Origin: Treponema sp.
GTDB lineage: Bacteria; Spirochaetota; Spirochaetia; Treponematales; Treponemataceae
Direction: 5' to 3'
Assembly: GCA_017449285.1 (NCBI GenBank)
Contig: JAFSJX010000075.1
Coordinates: 62,001 to 126,000, forward strand
DNA: 64,000 nucleotides
A program made the translations under genes and the position numbers. Below, piece by piece: positions 26,120 to 33,675 of this stretch (positions are counted from its first letter, which is position 1; every line of letters starts with the position of its first letter). The notes below the pieces were generated by a model. That model was not told the origin of the DNA. It did not search any database and saw nothing but the letters and a program-made list of their open reading frames with translations.

Positions 26120-26965
26120 TTATTTATGACAGATTTTCGCCTGACATTCCTTGTAGATTTCGGACGTTTTTGCTACTACATCTGCGGGAATGCTCTTGAT
26201 ATTCGGGTCACCGGCAAGTTTGTTTGCCTTGAGCCAGTCGCGCACAAACTGCTTGTCGTAACTTGCAGGGCTGGTTCCAACCTTGTATGCGGAAAGATTC
26301 CAGAAACGGCTTGAATCTGGCGTAAGCACTTCGTCGGCAAGAACCAGTTCTCCGTTTTCATCCAGACCGAATTCAAATTTTGTGTCTGCGATGATGATGC
26401 CGTTTTTGTATGCGTGTTCGTATGCCTTGTTGTAAATCGCAAGTGCGGCTTTTTCAATTTTTTCTGCCAGTTCCGCGCCCAAATCATTCTTCATGTAGTC
26501 TAAAGACACGTTGATGTCGTGGCCTTCTTTTGCCTTTGTTGACGGCGTGACAATCGGAGTGTCCAGTTTTTCTGCAAGGTCGTAGTCGCGGTCAAAGTGA
26601 ACGCCCTCAGGAAGTTTTCCGCTTTTGAGCGCGTCATACATGCTTCCGAACATATATCCACGGACAATCACTTCGTAAGGAATCATCTTGAGTTTTTTGA
26701 CCAGAATCGTGCGTCCCTCATACTCGGGCTTCTGGAATTCAGCAGGCATATCTTTCAGGTCGGAAGAAATCATGTGGTTCTTTACAATATCCTTGGTATA
26801 GTCGAACCAGAAATTGGAAAGCGCGTTCAGAACCTTGCCCTTGTCGGTAATCAGCGTAGGAAGAATCACGTCAAACGCAGAAAGGCGGTCAGTTGTGACG
26901 ATAACCATGCGTCCGTCTTCCAAATCATACACTTCGCGGACTTTGCCGCTGATAATCTTTTTCAT
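26120..26965 (-). CDS. purC: Phosphoribosylaminoimidazole-succinocarboxamide synthase
   Basis: Purine synthesis enzyme that joins aspartate to CAIR. A 281-residue protein with SGKVREVYDLEDGRMVIVTT, DRLSAFDVILP, PYEVIVRGYMFGSMY and ADTKFEFGLD, all SAICAR synthetase signatures; the eukaryote/long form (about 280-300 aa) rather than the 235-aa form. AAGGACGAGG lies 8-16 nt before ATG 26965. No other purine gene is adjacent. Confidence 0.95.
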   Translation of the reverse strand: MKKIISGKVREVYDLEDGRMVIVTTDRLSAFDVILPTLITDKGKVLNALSNFWFDYTKDIVKNHMISSDLKDMPAEFQKPEYEGRTILVKKLKMIPYEVIVRGYMFGSMYDALKSGKLPEGVHFDRDYDLAEKLDTPIVTPSTKAKEGHDINVSLDYMKNDLGAELAEKIEKAALAIYNKAYEHAYKNGIIIADTKFEFGLDENGELVLADEVLTPDSSRFWNLSAYKVGTSPASYDKQFVRDWLKANKLAGDPNIKSIPADVVAKTSEIYKECQAKICHK

Positions 26966-27054
26966 GTCAAAAACCTCGTCCTTACAGTAAAACGAATTTT
27001 TTTGTTTTTAGCAATATGGGTGAAAAAAAGATGGCAAATTCAGCAATGCTGTGA

Positions 27055-27060
27055 TATAAT
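27055..27060 (+). promoter_or_regulatory. Extended -10 promoter of the D-LDH gene
   Basis: TGA-TATAAT (TG at 27052-27053, TATAAT 27055-27060) with a poor -35. TAGGAG follows at 27083-27088 as RBS. Confidence 0.5.
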
Positions 27061-27093
27061 TATCGTGAGGGGTAGTCTTTTTTAGGAGCGATT

Positions 27094-28125
27094 ATGGCAG
27101 CGGAACTAAAAATTGCATTTTATGATACAAAGTCTTATGACCGTGAATATTTCGCAAGAATTGCGCAGTCAGAGCCGTTTGCGGAAACGAAATTCATTTT
27201 TGACTTTTTTGATGACCACTTGAACAAGGCGACTGTTGCGTTGGCAAAGGGGCATGATGTTGTGTGCGCTTTTGTGAACGACCTGATTACCAAAGAAATC
27301 GCCGATGCGCTGTATGATGAAGGTATTCGCCTGATTGCGCTCCGTTCGGCAGGCTACAACAATGTTGACCTAAAAGCCACGCAAGGCAAAATCACCGTGG
27401 TCAGAGTTCCCGCATATTCTCCTCACGCTGTGGCTGAACATGCCGTTGCGCTGCTTCAGACATTGAACCGAAAGATTCACAAGGCGTACTTGCGCACACG
27501 GGATGCAAATTTCAGTTTGAAAAATCTGGTGGGAAGCGAGATTTATGGAAAGACCGTCGGCATTATCGGCACGGGAAGAATCGGAAAGGTCGCCGCAGAA
27601 ATTTTCAAGGGCTACGGCGCAAATCTTCTATTAAATGATGCCTATCCCGATAAGACTTTTGCCATGCAGTTGAATGCGAAATATGTGAACCTTGAAGAAC
27701 TGTTCCAGCAGAGCGATTATATCAGTCTGCACGTGCCGCTCACCACGCAGACCCGCTACCTGATTAACCAGCAGTGCATTTCCATGATGAAAAAAAACGT
27801 GATGATTGTGAATACCGGTCGCGGCGCGCTCATTGACACAAAGGCTCTTCTTGACGCGCTTATCAGCGGGCGAATTCGCGGTGCGGCATTGGACGTGTAC
27901 GAAGAGGAAGAGGCATATTTCTTTGAGGACTGGTCTGCAGAGCCGATTCAAGACGCAAATCTTGCCCGTCTGATTCAGCTGCCGAATGTGCTTCTGACCG
28001 CTCATCAGGCTTTTTTGACCGACACCGCTCTGGAGCAAATCGCGCTCGTTACGCTGAACAATATCATTGATGTTCTGGAAAAAGGCAAGAGCGAAAACGA
28101 AGTTTCGTGGAGCAACAGGGGCTAA
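27094..28125 (+). CDS. D-lactate dehydrogenase (2-hydroxyacid dehydrogenase family)
   Basis: NADH-dependent reduction of pyruvate to D-lactate, a fermentation end step. 343 residues, normal size. The NAD fold is GKTVGIIGTGRIGKVAAEIF; catalytic residues are the Arg in LIALRSAGYNNVD, the Glu in the ALDVYEEEEAYFF region and the His in LLTAHQAFLT. The loop with EDWSAEPIQD is typical of LdhA-type enzymes. TAGGAG precedes the ATG. Related 2-hydroxyacid dehydrogenases cannot be fully excluded. Confidence 0.88.
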   Translation: MAAELKIAFYDTKSYDREYFARIAQSEPFAETKFIFDFFDDHLNKATVALAKGHDVVCAFVNDLITKEIADALYDEGIRLIALRSAGYNNVDLKATQGKITVVRVPAYSPHAVAEHAVALLQTLNRKIHKAYLRTRDANFSLKNLVGSEIYGKTVGIIGTGRIGKVAAEIFKGYGANLLLNDAYPDKTFAMQLNAKYVNLEELFQQSDYISLHVPLTTQTRYLINQQCISMMKKNVMIVNTGRGALIDTKALLDALISGRIRGAALDVYEEEEAYFFEDWSAEPIQDANLARLIQLPNVLLTAHQAFLTDTALEQIALVTLNNIIDVLEKGKSENEVSWSNRG

Positions 28126-28127
28126 GC

Positions 28128-28757
28128 CTACAAGTTCAGTTTGATTGAAACGCCCCATTTTACGCCCGTGCCGATTATCGTGTCCACGTCGCCAAACGTC
28201 ACCGCATCGTCGGGAAGAAACGCCACTTTGTAGCCGCCAAAAAAATCGAGCATAAGCCATCGGCAGAACCACAATTTGTAGCCGATAAGCGGATATACAG
28301 AAATAAACGTGTCCACTACATTTTCGGGCAAAGTTTCACCGCCAAAATATCCCACGTAGTCAAAATAGCCTCCCAGCCCCGTGTAAAAGCCTCTCAGTTC
28401 ACGCGTGAACGGATAGTACAGCGCAAACAGACTGAACGAAACCGTCGTACACCATTCGTCCGTGTCCTTAACGTGGAACGTGCCATGTCCAAAGCCGATT
28501 TTTCCTGCAAGATGATTCCAAATGTACCGCTCATAACGCACTCCTGCGCCCCACCCCAGATTGGTCACCCCGCGCAACAAAAATTCCACGTCAATCGAAA
28601 ACACCGAAATAAGCGGCGTTCCTGTTCCTTTCCACAAAAAGAACGTCTGCTGCGGGGCTTCTCCGGGCATACTTTTCGCGTCAGAACTGTTTTCTGCCTC
28701 TGCAAAAAGAAGCGTGCCGATTTGCAAAAGTAAAATCAGCATAAAAATGCGTTTCAT
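28128..28757 (-). CDS. Exported protein, probable outer-membrane beta-barrel
   Basis: A 209-residue protein with a signal peptide (MKRIFMLILLLQIGTLLFAE) and alternating aromatic/hydrophobic strands with glycine turns (WGAGVRYERYIWNHLAGKIG, YTGLGGYFDYVGYFGG, FFGGYKVAFLPDD), ending in a hydrophobic residue pattern (KWGVSIKLNL) as many barrels do. The start is chosen for the signal peptide; no clear SD. It ends 3 nt from the D-LDH stop (convergent). Function unknown. Confidence 0.75.
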   Translation of the reverse strand: MKRIFMLILLLQIGTLLFAEAENSSDAKSMPGEAPQQTFFLWKGTGTPLISVFSIDVEFLLRGVTNLGWGAGVRYERYIWNHLAGKIGFGHGTFHVKDTDEWCTTVSFSLFALYYPFTRELRGFYTGLGGYFDYVGYFGGETLPENVVDTFISVYPLIGYKLWFCRWLMLDFFGGYKVAFLPDDAVTFGDVDTIIGTGVKWGVSIKLNL

Positions 28758-28872
28758 CGTATTGTTGTGAAAGGGAAAACGACACCTTTGCAATGTTTCT
28801 TTTTCCCTTTCAAACCTTTTTTCTTCCAAAACTAGAGCGTTGCAATGGTGCGTGTCATAAAATCACCCAGTT

Positions 28873-30447
28873 TTACAGCGTGGCAATCGTTTTCTTTACG
28901 CGCGCAACAGATTTTTCTACGCCTAAAACCAAAATCGAGCCGATTAACGGCGGAGAGACGCGACTACCAGTAACAGCCATTCTTATCGGCATCATGAAAT
29001 CGCCTAACTTAATCCCAAGTTTTTCTGCATATTCTTTTGCCAAAACCTCCGCCGCTTCGTGGTCGAGTGAAGGCAATTTTTCAATAAAAACAATCGCATT
29101 TTCCAGCACTTCCTTGGTTTTTGCGGCATCCAGTTTTTTGGGGATAAGCTGCTCAACCGGCGGAACGGCGGGTTCGGTGAACATAAAATGAACCATCTCC
29201 GCCGCTTCGGTAAGGAATTTAAGGCGTTCCTGAATCAGCGGCATGAGTCCCAGAAGCGTTTTCTTTACGTCTGCGCTCGTCATGTTCATAGACTTGTCAA
29301 CGCAATAGGGCTCGCCGTCTTCTCCAAGGGCAACGCCACTGAATTCCGGACCAACATTCGGCTTGGGCTGCGGATTGTCGGGATTGATTTCCAGCGTCGC
29401 GTCGCCCGTACCAGTGATGAATGGAAGCGTCCATTTGTACAAATCTTCCGTAGAAAGCTGGCGGATATAGTTCGCGTTGTAAAATTCCAGTTTCTTGTAG
29501 TCGAACACGGCGGGGGCTTTGTTCAGATGCTCCAGTTTAAAATCGTGCGCCAGTTCTTCAAGCGTGTAGAAATCTTTTCCCTCAGTGTATGAGCAGCCAA
29601 GCAGAGCCACGTAATTTACAATCGCCTGCGGCAAATAGCCCCGCGCCCTGAATTCATTCAAACTTGTAGAGCCGTGGCGTTTGGAAAGTTTCTTTCCGTC
29701 AGAGCCGTTTACCATCGGAAGGTGGCAGAATTCGGGATGCTCCCAGCCGAACGCGCGGTACATCTGCACGTGGAGCGGCGTTGAGGGAATCCATTCCTGC
29801 GCGCGCATGACGTGGCTTATCTTCATCAAGTGGTCGTCCACGATGTTCGCGAGGTGGTATGTGGGAAATCCATCGCTCTTCAGCAGAACCGGATCGGGAG
29901 AAATATCCTCGTTTTTCCATGTGATGTCGCCGAGCAAATGGTCGTGGAATTTTGTCTCGCCTTCCAGCGGCACTTTGAGGCGGATAACGTAGGGCTTGCC
30001 GGCGGCAAGATTTGCCTTGACTTCCTCTTCGGTCAGGTGGCGGCAGTTGCGGTCGTAGCCGGGAGCCATCTTGTTTTCGGTCTGAATTTTACGGATACGC
30101 TCCAGACGCTCGGCATCGCAGAAACAATAGTATGCCTCGCCTTTTGCAACGAGTTCTTCTGCATACTTTTTGTACAGTTCAAAACGCTCGCTCTGCACAT
30201 AGGGACCGTATTCGCCGCCTTTATCGCCGCCCTCATCCCAGTCAATGCCGAGCCATGCCATCGTGTCGTACAGATTCTGCACGTATTTTTCATCGTAGCG
30301 GGTGCGGTCGGTATCTTCCAAGCGCAGGATGAATTTGCCGCCCTTTGAGCGCGCGAACAAATAATTGAACAATGCGGTGCGAACCCCACCAATATGCTGC
30401 ATTCCCGTTGGTGACGGAGCGTATCTTACACGAACTTCTTCTGCCAT
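28873..30447 (-). CDS. gltX: Glutamyl-tRNA synthetase
   Basis: Charges tRNA-Glu. 524 residues. The HIGH region is APSPTGMQHIGG (residues 10-21) and the KMSKS loop is DGKKLSKRHGS; LEDTDRTR follows the first. The zinc motif region CFCDAERLERI is present. AGGAAATA lies before ATG 30447. Length is slightly above the family norm owing to an extra segment around LEINPDNPQPKPNVGPEFSG. Confidence 0.95.
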   Translation of the reverse strand: MAEEVRVRYAPSPTGMQHIGGVRTALFNYLFARSKGGKFILRLEDTDRTRYDEKYVQNLYDTMAWLGIDWDEGGDKGGEYGPYVQSERFELYKKYAEELVAKGEAYYCFCDAERLERIRKIQTENKMAPGYDRNCRHLTEEEVKANLAAGKPYVIRLKVPLEGETKFHDHLLGDITWKNEDISPDPVLLKSDGFPTYHLANIVDDHLMKISHVMRAQEWIPSTPLHVQMYRAFGWEHPEFCHLPMVNGSDGKKLSKRHGSTSLNEFRARGYLPQAIVNYVALLGCSYTEGKDFYTLEELAHDFKLEHLNKAPAVFDYKKLEFYNANYIRQLSTEDLYKWTLPFITGTGDATLEINPDNPQPKPNVGPEFSGVALGEDGEPYCVDKSMNMTSADVKKTLLGLMPLIQERLKFLTEAAEMVHFMFTEPAVPPVEQLIPKKLDAAKTKEVLENAIVFIEKLPSLDHEAAEVLAKEYAEKLGIKLGDFMMPIRMAVTGSRVSPPLIGSILVLGVEKSVARVKKTIATL

Positions 30448-30544
30448 AGTATTTCCTCATTTCCATTGCCGACAGGCGCGGCAACTTTTATAAAATGTAT
30501 CATTACTATTTTATTGAAACACGGCGTTTTAGACAATATCAATA

Positions 30545-30651
30545 CAGGGGGCGTTACGGGGGATTTCCCCCGTTGGAGTGGGGTATGGCGAAGACGGCGG
30601 ACGAGCGCAGCGACCCGATGGCTGAGCCTAGGGGCGAGACTTCGCCCCTTT
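30545..30651 (-). repeat. Dispersed intergenic repeat, copy C (inverted)
   Basis: Begins GGGGGCGTTACGGGGG and ends in the hairpin AGGGGCGA (30630-30637) / TCGCCCCT (30642-30649) with loop GACT. Its reverse complement follows copies A and B; copy D at 62943-63050 has the same orientation and the same GACT loop. It lies between divergent gltX and the HD-GYP gene. Confidence 0.65.
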
Positions 30652-30671
30652 AAAAAAAAATTGCAATTTGG

Positions 30672-30677
30672 TATACT
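30672..30677 (+). promoter_or_regulatory. -10 element of the HD-GYP gene
   Basis: TATACT at 30672-30677 lies 9 nt before ATG 30687 and no SD is visible, so the transcript may be nearly leaderless. The -35 is poor (TTTAAA). Confidence 0.4.
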
Positions 30678-30686
30678 GTGCGCACT

Positions 30687-31715
30687 ATGGCAGAACGGGC
30701 GAAAGCAGAGATTTTGATTGTTGACGATTCGAAGATGATGGTTACGATGACGCGGCAGATTCTGGAGCGGAATTTTGCGGTTACGGCGGTCGGGTCAGGA
30801 GAAGAGTGTCTGCGGCTGGTGAAGAATTATACGCCTCAGTTGATTCTGCTGGATATTATTATGCCGGGAATGGACGGCTTTGCGGTGCTGCACGAACTGA
30901 AGGCGAACGAGGAAACGAGTCATATTCCGGTGATTTTTTTGACGGGTGACGAGCATAGCGAATCGGAATACCATGGTTTGCAGGAAGGGGCGGTCGATTT
31001 TATCAACAAGCAGTACATCAACACGCCGTCGGGAAAGGCGGTTCTTTTGCAGCGCGTGCGGAATACGATTGACCTTTCTCAGTTGCGACAGGACTTGCAG
31101 AAAAAAGTTGACGAGCAGACAGAAAAAGCGCAGCAACTGACGGTGGAAATCATGCAGACACTCTCTGGCACCGTGGACGCAAAAGACCACTACACGCGCG
31201 GTCATTCCGCCAGAGTTGCCCGCTACGCAAAAGAAATTGCCCGCCGATTGGGAAAAAGCAAGCAGATACAGGAAGATGTGTACGCAATGGGCTTGCTCCA
31301 CGACATCGGGAAGATTGGCGTTGCGGGAAGTATCATCAGAAAGAACAGCAAACTTGATGCCGGTGAATACGAGGAAATCAAGGAGCATACCATCTGGGGC
31401 TACGAGATTCTCAAAAACATCAAATCGCTTCCCAGCCTTGCCATTGGTGCGCGCTCTCACCATGAACGATACGATGGCGCAGGTTATCCTGACGGGCTCA
31501 AAGGCACGCAAATTCCCGAGGAAGTGCGCATTCTCACCGTTGCCGATGTGTACGATGCGCTTTCGTCAAAGCGGTCTTATTCGCAGATTCGTTCTCAGGC
31601 CGCTGTCCGCAAAGAATTTGAAGCGGGCAAGGGAACTCATTTTGACCCCATCATTGCGGACGTTATGCTTCGGATGATAGACGAGGACAAAGACTACCAA
31701 ATGAAGGAACAATAA
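30687..31715 (+). CDS. Response regulator with HD-GYP phosphodiesterase domain
   Basis: A 342-residue two-domain signalling protein. Residues 1-125 are a receiver: VDDSK, the phospho-acceptor D56 in ILLDIIMPGMDG, LTGD and the conserved Lys. A coiled linker (QKKVDEQTEKAQQL) leads to HD-GYP: DYYTRGHS-type DAKDHYTRGHSARV, LLHDIGKIG, HHERYDGAGYPDG and VADVYDALSSKR, all metal ligands intact, so it should hydrolyse c-di-GMP. The start is ATG 30687; a GTG three codons earlier is possible. No histidine kinase adjoins; the AMP ligase follows 12 nt downstream. Confidence 0.9.
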   Translation: MAERAKAEILIVDDSKMMVTMTRQILERNFAVTAVGSGEECLRLVKNYTPQLILLDIIMPGMDGFAVLHELKANEETSHIPVIFLTGDEHSESEYHGLQEGAVDFINKQYINTPSGKAVLLQRVRNTIDLSQLRQDLQKKVDEQTEKAQQLTVEIMQTLSGTVDAKDHYTRGHSARVARYAKEIARRLGKSKQIQEDVYAMGLLHDIGKIGVAGSIIRKNSKLDAGEYEEIKEHTIWGYEILKNIKSLPSLAIGARSHHERYDGAGYPDGLKGTQIPEEVRILTVADVYDALSSKRSYSQIRSQAAVRKEFEAGKGTHFDPIIADVMLRMIDEDKDYQMKEQ

Positions 31716-31727
31716 TTCCGTACAACT

Positions 31728-33386
31728 ATGAGCAGAACCTACGACGACACTATGTTTATTGACGCTTTTGAGCATGAGTACACATGGCTGAACGGTTTTA
31801 TGCGCAATGTCCGTCGGTATGCCGCTCGTCCTGCCGTCATCGACCCGGAGCGGAATCGAGTCTGGTCGTATGCTGAACTGAATGAAGAGACGAACAGGCT
31901 TGCCCATGCGCTCAAAAAAGATGGCGTTGGTAAAGATGACGTGGTGATGGCCGCCTTACGGAATTCCCCTGCGTTCTGCACCTGCTACATCGCCCCGCGG
32001 AAAATCGGAGGCATCCTGCTTGCGGCGAATTATAATCTTGCGGCGGGGGAAATGGCTTTGCTGATTGACCACAACAAGCCCAAGGTGGTCATCTATTCTG
32101 CCAATGTGCGTGACATTATCGTGCATGCGGAAAAAATGTGCCGTGAGAAGCCCGTCCGTTTTGTGATGGCGGACAACGTGCGGCAGGTTCCTGTGCCAAA
32201 GCATCATATTTCCTATGAGGATTACATCGCGGAAATGCCTTCCGAAGAGCCGAAGATTGATTTTCGTCCGCATATTTATGATGAGGTGCTGCGTCTTTGT
32301 ACGAGCGGAACGACTGCCCTGCCTAAAAGCGTTCCCTTGAACGACATCAATGAGGTGCTTTCTGCCCACGACGTAATCATGCATTATCCGCTGAACGCAG
32401 GCGATTTGTGCCTGAACATGACCCCGTTGTTTCATCGTGGAGGATGTCATTGCGGCGGCCCGTGTCCGAGTTTTTATGTGGGATGCGCGGTTGTCATCAT
32501 GCGCTCATTTAAGCCACAGACTGCGCTGGACTGGGCGGAAAAATACGGCATTACGTTTATGATGGGCGCGCCCGCCAACCTTGAGATGCTTGCCCGCGCC
32601 CAAAAGCGGAAAAAACGTGATTTGTCAAAATTGCGGGGTATCGTTACGATGGGCGCACCGCTTTCCCGTGCTGACTGCATCCGCTTTCTTGACGTGCTGA
32701 CCCCGAACATTTTTAACGGTTACGGAACGACCGAAACATTCTGGAATTCGTTTTTGCGTCCATGCGATTTACCTGACGGCGCAGGTTCTGTCGGCGGAAG
32801 TTGCATTGATGACGAGGTGCGTGTGGTCAGAATGTACGAGGGAAAAAGAGCCGAGCCAGATGATACCGTTCCGCAGGACAATGAGATTGTGGGAGAAATC
32901 ATCGTCCGTAGCCCTGAAAAAACGACGTATTCCTACTATAATAATGTTTCCTACGCCGCAGAAAAATTTTACAAGGGCTGGATGTATACGGGCGACACGG
33001 GAACATGGGATAAAAACTGGTTCGTCACCGTGCGCGGCAGAAAAGACGACATGATGGTGGTTGCTGGCGAAAACATCTATCCCACGCAGATTGAGGAAGC
33101 GATTTTGGCGCATCCAAAGGCGAAGGATTGCATGGTAATTTCCGTTCCCGATAAAGTGCGGGGCGAGGCAGTTTGTGCCTATGTGGTCGCCGAGGACAAA
33201 AGCCTTTCAGTTCACGAGTTGATTGATTTTTGTATGCACAGCCCGATGCTTTCCCGGTACAAACGGCCGCGCTATTTTGCGATTGTTGATGAACTTCCTC
33301 GCACCGCTACGGGAAAAAAAATGCACTACGCACTTAAAGAACGCGCACCCGCCGATTTGGAGCGCGGTGTTCTGCGCAAAGACTGA
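31728..33386 (+). CDS. AMP-forming acyl-CoA synthetase/ligase (ANL superfamily)
   Basis: A 552-residue enzyme that adenylates a carboxylic acid and passes it to CoA or another thiol. LCTSGTTALPKSVPL is the P-loop-like A3 motif, FNGYGTTETFWN the A5, YTGDTGTWDKNWFVTVRGR the A7-A8 and RTATGKK the catalytic A10 lysine. The long insert HRGGCHCGGPCPSFYVGC is unusual. It follows the HD-GYP gene by 12 nt, so the two are probably co-transcribed. The substrate (fatty or aryl acid) is not predictable. Confidence 0.87.
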   Translation: MSRTYDDTMFIDAFEHEYTWLNGFMRNVRRYAARPAVIDPERNRVWSYAELNEETNRLAHALKKDGVGKDDVVMAALRNSPAFCTCYIAPRKIGGILLAANYNLAAGEMALLIDHNKPKVVIYSANVRDIIVHAEKMCREKPVRFVMADNVRQVPVPKHHISYEDYIAEMPSEEPKIDFRPHIYDEVLRLCTSGTTALPKSVPLNDINEVLSAHDVIMHYPLNAGDLCLNMTPLFHRGGCHCGGPCPSFYVGCAVVIMRSFKPQTALDWAEKYGITFMMGAPANLEMLARAQKRKKRDLSKLRGIVTMGAPLSRADCIRFLDVLTPNIFNGYGTTETFWNSFLRPCDLPDGAGSVGGSCIDDEVRVVRMYEGKRAEPDDTVPQDNEIVGEIIVRSPEKTTYSYYNNVSYAAEKFYKGWMYTGDTGTWDKNWFVTVRGRKDDMMVVAGENIYPTQIEEAILAHPKAKDCMVISVPDKVRGEAVCAYVVAEDKSLSVHELIDFCMHSPMLSRYKRPRYFAIVDELPRTATGKKMHYALKERAPADLERGVLRKD

Positions 33387-33408
33387 GTTTGGAGAATTCC
33401 TTGAAAAT

Positions 33409-33437
33409 TTGACACCGTAAAAAAACCGTGTTAAAAT
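33409..33437 (+). promoter_or_regulatory. Near-consensus promoter of the DGR leader
   Basis: TTGACA (33409-33414), 17 bp, TAAAAT (33432-33437). The predicted start (about 33444) coincides with ATG 33445 of the leader ORF. A second -10-like TATAAT at 33584-33589, just after the tandem repeats, may be an additional promoter with a poor -35. Confidence 0.75.
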
Positions 33438-33444
33438 AAAAAAA

Positions 33445-33564
33445 ATGATGTTGACAAACAATTACACATTCGGCACACTTCACTGGCTCACTGGCTCACT
33501 GGCTCACTGGCTCACTGGCTCACTGGCTCACTGGCTCACTGGCTCACTGGCTCACTGGCTCTAA
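33445..33564 (+). CDS. Leader ORF containing octanucleotide repeats
   Basis: A 39-codon frame, MMLTNNYTFGTL followed by three copies of HWLTGSLA and HWL, then TAA at 33562-33564. Its ATG lies 7 nt after the -10 box with no SD, so translation would be leaderless. The repeat unit is 8 bp, so every gain or loss of a unit changes the frame downstream. With one more unit (or two fewer) the frame would run through the terminator and stop at 33647-33649; with one fewer it would stop at 33600-33602. That it is translated is inference. Confidence 0.45.
   Translation: MMLTNNYTFGTLHWLTGSLAHWLTGSLAHWLTGSLAHWL
33481..33558 (+). repeat. Perfect 8-bp tandem repeat (CTCACTGG, nine copies)
   Basis: CACTGG followed by nine uninterrupted CTCACTGG units (33487-33558). 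Identity is perfect, which suggests recent slippage. It lies between a strong promoter and the attenuator-like terminator of the DGR target gene. Confidence 0.95.
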
Positions 33565-33600
33565 CTGTCTTCAGGCATCAGTATATAATTCAGCATACAT

Positions 33601-33647
33601 AATGCGCCAAAAAACGGCTGAAAGTCGTTTTTTGGCGCATTTTTTTT
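33601..33647 (+). terminator. Perfect 16-bp intrinsic terminator upstream of the DGR target
   Basis: Stem 33601-33616 (AATGCGCCAAAAAACG) pairs fully with 33626-33641, loop of 9 nt, T run 33640-33647. It stands 29 nt before the start codon of the target gene and after the only strong promoter. It may end the upstream acyl-CoA ligase transcript, but it also forces any transcript for the target to pass it. Confidence 0.85.
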
Positions 33648-33675
33648 AAAATTTTATACGAAAAGGAGAAAGCGT

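Noticed and set aside
33481..33558. CRISPR array or microsatellite within a coding gene
   Set aside because: The unit is 8 bp with no spacers; it is a simple tandem repeat in a leader.
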